Part shown: piece after piece, positions 37,052-42,993 of the stretch
How positions within the stretch are numbered: position 1 is the stretch's first letter
How the letters are laid out: the number at the start of each line of letters is the position of its first letter
NCBI GenBank assembly: GCA_025062325.1
Contig: JANXAL010000039.1
Coordinates: 1-42,993, forward strand
Length of the DNA stretch: 42,993 nt
Direction: 5' to 3'
Source of the DNA: Roseiflexus sp.
Lineage (GTDB): Bacteria; Chloroflexota; Chloroflexia; Chloroflexales; Roseiflexaceae
Notes under the pieces: generated by a model
What the model was told of the DNA's origin: nothing
The model's input: only the letters and a program-made list of their open reading frames with translations
The model's database searches: none
Position numbers and translations under genes: made by a program

Positions 37052-37771
37052 ATGGAGATCGGCAAGGCCTTTCGTTTCGTGACAGAAGACGAACAGTGGA
37101 TCACCAAGGTGCTGATCGGCGGGTTGGTTCCCCTCATCCCGATTGTGGGAGCGTTCGCCGTTCAGGGCTACTCTTACCGCATAGCGCAGAATGTGGCGCG
37201 TGGCAATCCACGTCCGCTGCCAGCGTGGGGAGAGTTCGGCGACGTTCTGAAGATTGGCTTTATGGCGTTTGTGATTCAGTTCGTCTACCTGCTGCCGCTA
37301 GCAATCATCTACAGCATCTTCGCAGTTCTCACCATCGCCGTCGCAGCGGTTTCGGGCGAGTCGGAGGAGGGAACGGCGCTCATCGGTCTGCTCAGCCTAT
37401 GTTTCCTTCCGCTGCTCTTTATCGCCGCAATTGTGTGTGGTTTTGCAGCGCTGGCGGCCGTCATGCGCTACCTGGCGACCGATACGTTCAGTGAGGCGTT
37501 CAAGTTTGGCGAGGCGCTCGCCATGCTGCGCAACAACATTGGGATTTTTCTGATAATCCTGGTTGTGAGCATTCTAGCGGGAATTGTAGCGAGTCTAGGT
37601 ACTATTGCGTGTGGCATTGGCGTGCTATTCACTGGGTTCTACGCAAATTGTGTGATCGGGCACGCATTCGGTCAGGCGATGCAACGCATCTTCCCGCTGC
37701 CGCAGCAGCCGGTTTACGCCGCGCCGGGCTACTATGGACCACCGCCAGGCTACGGGCTGCCATCATACTGA
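37052..37771 (+). CDS. DUF4013 membrane protein
   Basis: A 239-aa membrane protein. The first residues (EIGKAFRFVTEDEQWITKVL) and GYSYRIAQNVARGNPRPLPAW are typical of DUF4013. Five or so helices follow, and the C-terminus is a soluble Pro/Gly/Tyr-rich tail (YAAPGYYGPPPGYGLPSY). AAGGAGGAG lies before the ATG, so translation should be strong. It is a likely duplicate of the preceding gene, though the tail is unique to this copy. Function unknown. Confidence 0.82.
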   Translation: MEIGKAFRFVTEDEQWITKVLIGGLVPLIPIVGAFAVQGYSYRIAQNVARGNPRPLPAWGEFGDVLKIGFMAFVIQFVYLLPLAIIYSIFAVLTIAVAAVSGESEEGTALIGLLSLCFLPLLFIAAIVCGFAALAAVMRYLATDTFSEAFKFGEALAMLRNNIGIFLIILVVSILAGIVASLGTIACGIGVLFTGFYANCVIGHAFGQAMQRIFPLPQQPVYAAPGYYGPPPGYGLPSY

Positions 37772-37772
37772 T

Positions 37773-38354
37773 ATGTCCATACGTTTGCGCCATGCCTTCA
37801 AACTGCGCGAGGTGTTCTATCCCGCCAACCTGTTGACGCTCGCGCGTCTACTGATGCTGCCAGCGGCGCTGCACGCGATGCAGCGCCCCGAACAGCGCTG
37901 GCGGGCGCTTGGCATTCTTGGCGCGGCTATGTTTACCGATGCTATCGATGGCGCGATAGCCCGTCGCAGGCATGAGGTGTCGCCACTAGGCAAGTTGCTC
38001 GATCCGGTGGCGGATAAGGTGATGATCGATGCGACAGCGGTGACTCTCTCACGGGTACGCGGCTTCCCCTGGTGGGCGACGGCGCTCATCATCGGGCGTG
38101 ATGTTGCGATCATTCTTGGAGGGGTGCTGATCTATCGTCGCCGACGCATCATCGCGACGGCACATCTATCTGGCAAAGCGACAACCCTGGCGCTGACACT
38201 GGCAATGCTCCTCTATCTCGCGGACGGTCCGCGCAGCGGACGTCCGGCGCTCTATATCGCAATGGCGCCTTTCGCTATTTCGGCGTTGGTCTATCTGCGG
38301 CAGTTGCTGCAGGCGACCGGCGAGGCGGCGTCAAACTCTGCTGGCGAAGGTTGA
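37773..38354 (+). CDS. CDP-alcohol phosphatidyltransferase, PgsA-like
   Basis: A 193-aa membrane enzyme with the full family motif: DAIDGAIARRRHEVSPLG, then KLLDPVADK. YPANLLTLARLLMLP near the N-terminus matches phosphatidylglycerophosphate synthases, which make PG-phosphate from CDP-diacylglycerol. A cardiolipin-synthase-type member is the main alternative. The ATG at 37773 lies one base after the stop of the previous gene (TGATATG), so the two are linked. It differs clearly from the family member at 23644. Confidence 0.87.
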   Translation: MSIRLRHAFKLREVFYPANLLTLARLLMLPAALHAMQRPEQRWRALGILGAAMFTDAIDGAIARRRHEVSPLGKLLDPVADKVMIDATAVTLSRVRGFPWWATALIIGRDVAIILGGVLIYRRRRIIATAHLSGKATTLALTLAMLLYLADGPRSGRPALYIAMAPFAISALVYLRQLLQATGEAASNSAGEG

Positions 38355-38603
38355 ATGCAGGGTGAGCATTCGGTGTTCGCAGATGAGAAGGCTTCTCCCG
38401 GAGAGAGCGACAAGAGGCTAACAATGGTGATTGCTCCTGTGAGCGTAGCTTCCAATGGCACACGGATCCACGCAGATTGTAACGGATTCGTATGGATTGG
38501 GCTGCGCGCATCTCGCGCACTGGCCGGGTGATCGCAAGCGTTGCCCCTTTGCGTCTTCGTGTCAATCTTTTTGAGGAAGCCTGCAGTGGTAGGGAGGCAG
38601 ACG
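38355..38603. repeat. Intergenic dispersed-repeat fragments
   Basis: No gene. 38459-38500 (CACACGGATCCACGCAGATTG...) resembles the repeat at 26374-26475. 38541-38580, read in complement (GGCTTCCTCAAAAAGATTG then ACACGAAGACGCAAAGG), resembles 27281-27324. Such fragments appear to mark non-coding gaps across the window. Confidence 0.55.
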
Positions 38604-39600
38604 ATGCCAATAGCCCCGGTTGTTCATAGCAGCGCGTGGGGTATTCCTGACGACGAAGTTGAACCGCATCTCGCCGGAAGCCGTCGCGCGCTGGAGTCGG
38701 CTGGAAGGCGCTGACCGACGGTGCGATGGCGCTCGACGCGGTTGAGACGGCAGTGCGCATCATGGAGGACGATCCCGCGTTCGATGCCGAGGTTGGTTCA
38801 GTGCTCAACCATAATGGTCTGGTCGAACTTGATGCCGCTCCCATGGACGGCGCGACGTTGCGGTCGGGCGCTGTGGCTGCAGTGTGCGGCGTTCGCAATC
38901 CGGTCACGCTGGCGCGTCGCGTGCTCGACAGTGAAACAGTGTTGCTGGTCGGTCGCGGCGCTGAACGCTTCGCCGATGCGGTCGGCGTCGAGCGTTGCAC
39001 TAATGGGGAGCTGGTTGTGCCGCGCGAGCGTGCGCGTTGGGAAGAACTGCGGCGTCTGGATGCGTTTCGCGCGCCGGACGCTTTTCAACGTCCACCTGGC
39101 GAGGTCGCCGGGCGGATTGTGCGGGGCGGCAGCGACCGCGACACGGCATACGCCCCATCGCTGCATTCAACCGTTCACCGTCTGCGCAGCGGGCATCCTG
39201 GCGACACGGTTGGCGCTGTGGCGCTCGACCGCTACGGAAACCTGGCGACTGCCACGTCAACCGGCGGCACGCCGTTCAAACTCCCTGGAGGGTCAGCGAC
39301 TCGCCGTTGATCGGCGCGGGGTTGTATGCTGATGTTCAGACTGGCGGGTGCTCGTCGACCGGTTGGGGCGAGTCGATCATCAAAGTGTTGCTGGCGAAGA
39401 CTGCGACCGATCTGCTGGGTGCGGGATATGCGCCGGGAGATGCAGCGCGGATGGCAATTGAGCGGCTCGAACGGCGTGTCTACGGATTAGGAGGCGTCAT
39501 CCTGCTGGATACGCGGGGACGGATAGGGTTTGCCTTCAACACGCCGCGCATGGCGTATGCGTATCGTGTTGAAGGCAGGGAGACAGTGACAGGAGTGTGA
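38604..39600 (+). pseudogene. Isoaspartyl peptidase/L-asparaginase (Ntn hydrolase), two frameshifts
   Basis: Three consecutive reading frames together make one plant-type asparaginase/isoaspartyl dipeptidase. Frame one starts at 38604 behind AGGGAGG (VVHSSAWGIPDDEVEPHLAG) and stops at 38714. Frame two continues with GWKALTDGAMALDAVETAVR and includes the nucleophile region GDTVGAVALDRYGNLATATS (Thr of GDTVG), stopping near 39310. Frame three resumes RVSDSPLIGAGLYAD through CSSTGWGESI to 39600. Each junction, about 38695-38703 and 39285-39292, fits one missing base. The HGGAG-type N-terminal motif is also changed to HSSAW. It may be a true relic, or the reads may have errors. Confidence 0.8.
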
Positions 39601-39602
39601 CC

Positions 39603-39869
39603 ATGAGCGCCGAACTGGAAGCGAAATTTGCAGCGGCCGCTGAAGCCGCCACCCGTCTGCCGAAGCGCCCTGACAATGAGACAATGCTCCAACTCTACGC
39701 CTTTTACAAGCAAGCAACGGTCGGCGATGTCAGCGGCAAGCGTCCCGGTGGCTTCGACTTTGTCGGGCAGGCGAAGTACGACGCCTGGGCGAAACTCAGG
39801 GGCGTCGCCAGGGATGCAGCGATGCAACAGTACATCGACCTGGTTGAGCGGTTGAAGACCGGCGGGTGA
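39603..39869 (+). CDS. Acyl-CoA-binding protein (ACBP)
   Basis: An 88-aa soluble four-helix protein that binds long-chain acyl-CoA in the cytoplasm. The family core is complete: LYAFYKQATVGDVSGKRPG, then DFVGQAKYDAWAKLRGVARD and AMQQYIDLVERL. The Tyr, Lys and Trp that hold acyl-CoA in known ACBPs are present. Length matches the usual 86-90 residues. The ATG at 39603 follows the peptidase stop by two bases with AGGAG upstream, so it was probably co-transcribed with that gene. ACBP is much commoner in eukaryotes than in bacteria. Confidence 0.93.
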   Translation: MSAELEAKFAAAAEAATRLPKRPDNETMLQLYAFYKQATVGDVSGKRPGGFDFVGQAKYDAWAKLRGVARDAAMQQYIDLVERLKTGG

Positions 39870-39962
39870 CTGTTGCGGGCGGGAAGATGTCGGGGCGCTG
39901 GCGGAGATGGTGCATCGGGCCATCTCTGCCAGCGCTTGCTGCATGGTCTGTAGTAGCGTGAG

Positions 39963-41048
39963 TTATCTGAAGAGACCGCCGCAGATGACATTCACCCGAT
40001 ATTCGCCAACATCAAGCGTCTGTCCTGCTTCGAGCGAGAACTCTTGAACTGAGCCGAACGGAAAGAAGCTGGCTTTTTGCCCATTATTGCACACGCCGTC
40101 CACGAGACCCGGCGCCAGTTGCATCGAAGCGCCGGGCAGGGCTGGAATAAAGTCGCTGAAGGTGAACGAGTTATCAGGCTGGATGGTGGCGAGGGTGGTA
40201 AACCATTCTTCGGTGGAAACAATGAAGGGGGTTCCTCGTGAGTCGAAGTACGCCTCGGTCACGCCGTGCAGCGGATGCCCCTCAGGGTAGTACGGTCCCC
40301 GGATCCCGACGGACGCCTGTCTGATCTGCGCCCCGCCGTCTGGCAGACGTATCAGCGCCTGTCCCCGGACGCTCGCCGCGCCCGGTCGATATGGTCCGTA
40401 GAGCTCCTTGCCGAGCAGCCCCAGCAGAATGCGATACTGTGGCGGATTGTCGGGATGGTATTCGAAGCGAGCGCGCTCGAACCACTGCGTCAGCACCGTC
40501 GCACCGTCAGCATTGGTCTCCATCATTGGCTCGGAAATCGGCAGACCGAAAAGTGCAATCGACTCGGCGCGCGTCACGCCGCGAAAACCCAGCTCCAGCC
40601 CGTAGCGCCGCCAGTAGCTGCGGAACGGTTCACAGAGTGTATGCCCGGTTTCAGGGAAAAAATCGCATCCGCGCTTGGGTTCGCCCTTGGGGAAATCCTG
40701 CCAGTTGCGCCCCTGTTTTTGCAGAACCTCGACTCCCAGGCGACCGAGCTGCACCCGGTATGGCTCAGGATTTTCGGGGTGGTACTCCAGCCGGTTGCGT
40801 TCGAAGATTTGCGTGGCGTAGAGCTTCCCATCATCCGGGTTGGTCATCAGATCGGTCGGCGCCAGCGGGTAGCCGAAGATTGGAAGACCGCCATTCGTGC
40901 GCCAGAACTGATAGAACGGCGGTGCGATCCAGTTCTGCGTTTCCCGGAAGAAGACAGCAGTTGTTGATTCTTTCGCGGGAGCCGCAGCGACGCTGCTGGC
41001 GCTTGCAGCGAGCAACAGAACGATCAGGGCGATGCGAAGGTAATGCAT
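39963..41048 (-). CDS. Exported protein with two 'FGYP...ERNRLEYHPEN' repeats
   Basis: A 361-aa protein with a signal peptide (about residues 1-23, ending VAAA-PAK). Two related modules follow, about residues 33-112 and 125-210. Each has YxxFWRxxG, GLPIFGYPL or GLPISEP, then a Q.FERxRxEYHPxNP.xYRxxLGxLG ending. The C-terminal about 140 residues are a separate beta-rich region with two cysteines and no match that I recognise. I associate these modules with Chloroflexota secreted proteins; their function is unknown. It runs convergently with the ACBP gene. GGGAGGG lies before the ATG. Confidence 0.8.
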   Translation of the reverse strand: MHYLRIALIVLLLAASASSVAAAPAKESTTAVFFRETQNWIAPPFYQFWRTNGGLPIFGYPLAPTDLMTNPDDGKLYATQIFERNRLEYHPENPEPYRVQLGRLGVEVLQKQGRNWQDFPKGEPKRGCDFFPETGHTLCEPFRSYWRRYGLELGFRGVTRAESIALFGLPISEPMMETNADGATVLTQWFERARFEYHPDNPPQYRILLGLLGKELYGPYRPGAASVRGQALIRLPDGGAQIRQASVGIRGPYYPEGHPLHGVTEAYFDSRGTPFIVSTEEWFTTLATIQPDNSFTFSDFIPALPGASMQLAPGLVDGVCNNGQKASFFPFGSVQEFSLEAGQTLDVGEYRVNVICGGLFR

Positions 41049-41093
41049 GGACGTTTCCCTCCCTTGAAGACCGCAAATATCACCACGTCCGCA

Positions 41094-41123
41094 ATTTTAG
41101 GAAACGTCCGCATCAATAGTCAA
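41094..41123 (-). promoter_or_regulatory. Promoter for the exported repeat protein
   Basis: TTGACT (41123-41118), an 18-nt spacer and TAAAAT (41099-41094) on the minus strand. The start of transcription would be near 41087, about 40 nt before the ATG at 41048. Confidence 0.6.
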
Positions 41124-41225
41124 TAAATGGTTATGATCAATCTGATTGCAGAATAATTGCGAAATGAGAAGCGCACAACTCCTGCTGCTGAACGCTCAAG
41201 GCAACCGCAGCGCCTCTAGCGAAGC

Positions 41226-41246
41226 CTAACCCCTAACCCCTAACTC
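41226..41246. repeat. Short CCTAACC-type tandem repeat overlapping the typA stop
   Basis: CTAACCC repeats about three times (CCTAACCCCTAACCCCTAAC). It supplies the last residues and the stop codon of typA on the minus strand. Similar short repeats are common replication-slippage products. Confidence 0.65.
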
Positions 41247-42993
41247 CCTTCGCTTCTGCTCACGCTGACGCTCGGTGAGGGTAAGCAATCGCTTGCGCAG
41301 CCGGATGCTCTTCGGCGTCACCTCGACCAACTCATCGTCGCCAATGTACTCGATAGCGTCATCGAGGCTCATGATGCGCGGCGTCTCCAGACGAATTCCC
41401 TCCTCTGCCGTCGAGGAGCGGATGTTCGTCAGATGTTTACGGCGACAGACATTCACCTCCAGGTCGCGCTCGCGGTTGTGCTGTCCGACGATCATCCCTT
41501 CGTAGACTTCCGTGCCGGGTGTAATAAAGAGCGTGCCGCGCTCTTGAATCTGGTTGAGGGCATAGGCGGTGGCGACGCCGGTTTCGGACGCGATCAGCGA
41601 ACCGTTCGGGCGGGTGACGATCTCGCCTGCCAGCGGTTCGTACCCGATGAACAGCGAGTTCATCACCCCTTCACCGCGCGTTGCGGTCATGAACATCTGG
41701 CGGAAACCGAGCAGACCGCGGGTTGGCACGTGGAAGACCATATGCACCAGTCCGCCGTCGCGGATGCTCATGTCGCGCATCCGCCCGCGCCGCTGCCCCA
41801 TCAACTCGATGACCGCGCCCTGGTATTGTTCAGCGACTTCCAGCTCGACCTGTTCGATCGGTTCATACGTGACGCCGTCGATCTCTTTGAAAATGACCTC
41901 GGGGCGCGAGACCTGGAACTCATACCCCTCGCGTCGCATCTTCTCAATCAGAATCGTGAGGTGAAGTTCGCCGCGTCCGCTGACCACGAAGGCGTCGGGG
42001 GAGTCGGTATCGGCGACGCGCAGCGCCACATCGCGCTCAAGTTCCTGGTAGAGCCGCTCGCGCAGCTTGCGGGAGGTGACGTGCGTCCCTTCGCGTCCGG
42101 CGAAGGGGCTAGTATTGACACTAAAGGTCATGCGCACCGTCGGCTCTTCGACCGCAATAGGCGGCAGCGCCTCCGGGCATTGTGCATCAGCAATCGTGTC
42201 TCCGATGCTGGCGTCGCCAATCCCCGCAATTGCGATAATATCTCCAGCAGCAACCTCCTCGACCTCGATGCGGTCCAGTCCATTGAAGACAAAGATTTGA
42301 CTGATTTTCCCGTAGCTCACGCTGCCATCGCGCGCGATGCGCGCGACAGCCTGACCTTTGCGCAGCCTACCGCGCCGCAGTCGTCCAACCAGGATTTTTC
42401 CTTTGTAGTCATCGTACACCGTGTTGGTCACCAGCAGTTGCGCCGGACCGTCCAGGTCGACCTCCGGACCAGGGATCTGATCCAGGATGGCGTCGAACAA
42501 CGGCTCGAGCGAGTCGTGGATCTTGAGCGGCGAACGTCCGGCGACGCCCTTAAGCGCATTGGTATAGATCGTCGCAAACTCGGCCTGCTCGTCGGTTGCG
42601 CCGAGTTCAATGAACAGATCAAAGGTTTCGTTGACGACGTGGTTCGGGCGGGCATTCGGGCGGTCGATCTTGTTAACGACCACAATAGCCCGGTGACCGG
42701 CCTGCAGCGCCTTGCGCAGCACAAACCGCGTTTGCGGCATAGGACCTTCGACCGCGTCGACTAGCAGCAGCACGCCATCGACCATGTTCATCACCCGTTC
42801 GACCTCACCGCCGAAGTCGGCGTGCCCTGGCGTATCAACGATATTGATCTTAACGCCGCGGTAGGTGACGGCAGTATTCTTCGCCATGATTGTGATGCCG
42901 CGTTCGCGCTCGAGGTCATTTGAGTCCAGCACACGCTCGGCAACCAATTGATTGTCGCGGAAAATGCGCCCCTGGCGCAGCAACCCGTCGACC
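41226..42993 (-). CDS. typA: GTP-binding translation factor TypA/BipA, 5' end outside window
   Basis: 589 codons are present; the N-terminus with the P-loop lies beyond 42993. Visible are LERERGITI (switch I), [12 protein letters not shown] (G3), [10 protein letters not shown] (G4), an EF-Tu-like domain 2, and the TypA-type domains with [21 protein letters not shown] and [12 protein letters not shown]. TypA is a ribosome-binding GTPase linked to ribosome assembly and stress adaptation. The last residues (LGVRG) are encoded by a short TTAGGGG-type repeat (41226-41246), so the final few residues are probably not conserved. The frame is open to the window edge with no start seen. Confidence 0.95.
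   Translation of the reverse strand, partial: VDGLLRQGRIFRDNQLVAERVLDSNDLERERGITIMAKNTAVTYRGVKINIVDTPGHADFGGEVERVMNMVDGVLLLVDAVEGPMPQTRFVLRKALQAGHRAIVVVNKIDRPNARPNHVVNETFDLFIELGATDEQAEFATIYTNALKGVAGRSPLKIHDSLEPLFDAILDQIPGPEVDLDGPAQLLVTNTVYDDYKGKILVGRLRRGRLRKGQAVARIARDGSVSYGKISQIFVFNGLDRIEVEEVAAGDIIAIAGIGDASIGDTIADAQCPEALPPIAVEEPTVRMTFSVNTSPFAGREGTHVTSRKLRERLYQELERDVALRVADTDSPDAFVVSGRGELHLTILIEKMRREGYEFQVSRPEVIFKEIDGVTYEPIEQVELEVAEQYQGAVIELMGQRRGRMRDMSIRDGGLVHMVFHVPTRGLLGFRQMFMTATRGEGVMNSLFIGYEPLAGEIVTRPNGSLIASETGVATAYALNQIQERGTLFITPGTEVYEGMIVGQHNRERDLEVNVCRRKHLTNIRSSTAEEGIRLETPRIMSLDDAIEYIGDDELVEVTPKSIRLRKRLLTLTERQREQKRRELGVRG

Noticed and set aside
38695-39292. Programmed -1 frameshifting in the isoaspartyl peptidase
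   Set aside because: No X-XXY-YYZ slippery site or downstream pseudoknot was evident at either junction.
41433-42764. 443-aa plus-strand frame opposite typA
   Set aside because: Lies wholly antisense to a well-conserved GTPase; composition follows the codon structure of typA.

Overview
The window is a gene-dense, GC-rich stretch of bacterial chromosome. The best fit is a filamentous Chloroflexota of the Roseiflexus type. The pointers are a T-box-controlled thrS, a Soj/Spo0J ParAB pair, repeated 'FGYP...ERNRLEYHPEN' exported domains of a kind I associate with Chloroflexota, dispersed GC-rich intergenic repeats, and a lamin-tail-domain lipoprotein relic. The taxonomic call is an inference from content; no rRNA is present. 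I saw no tRNA, rRNA, CRISPR array, intact transposase or prophage.

Layout. 1-707: decayed, hairpin-rich GC repeats. 708-3552 (minus): three family-2 glycosyltransferases. 3616-5206: a broken lamin-tail lipoprotein gene, a structured region that may be the fossil right end of an IS200/IS605 (TnpB) element, and a tight cluster of three DnaA-box-like 9-mers. 5207-8133 (minus): a P2-type cation ATPase behind a clear promoter and a yybP-ykoY (manganese) riboswitch. 8457-14935 (minus): murJ, an LCP-family ligase, an SDR epimerase and valS. 15298-18349 (minus): TRAP permeases DctM and DctQ without a binding protein, and an AEC carrier. 18487-26281 (minus): a Wzy-like/TPR protein, recN, a CDP-alcohol phosphatidyltransferase, parB and parA.

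At about 26.3-27.8 kb transcription changes direction. Nearly every gene to the left reads leftward. Every gene from 26640 to 39869 reads rightward: a BFN-domain protein, a two-component pair, a large sodium:solute symporter, an unknown anchored protein plus thrS under a T-box, a small membrane protein, a cinA homologue, two DUF4013 proteins, a PgsA-like enzyme, a frameshifted isoaspartyl peptidase and an acyl-CoA-binding protein. The divergence point holds parAB and a non-coding region with phased DnaA boxes and an AT-rich tract. I regard it as a candidate chromosomal origin of replication, the most interesting feature here. The window ends with an exported repeat protein and a 5'-truncated typA/bipA, both minus strand.

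Functional themes are envelope and polysaccharide assembly (glycosyltransferases, MurJ, LCP, Wzy-like protein, epimerase, two CDP-alcohol transferases), chromosome maintenance (ParAB, RecN, putative oriC), translation (ValS, ThrS, TypA) and transport. Two strong cis-regulatory RNAs are readable directly: the Mn riboswitch and the T-box. Several genes have decayed or are odd: the lamin-tail lipoprotein, the isoaspartyl peptidase with two matching one-base losses, a CinA lacking its amidase motif, and a symporter that seems to start at CTG.
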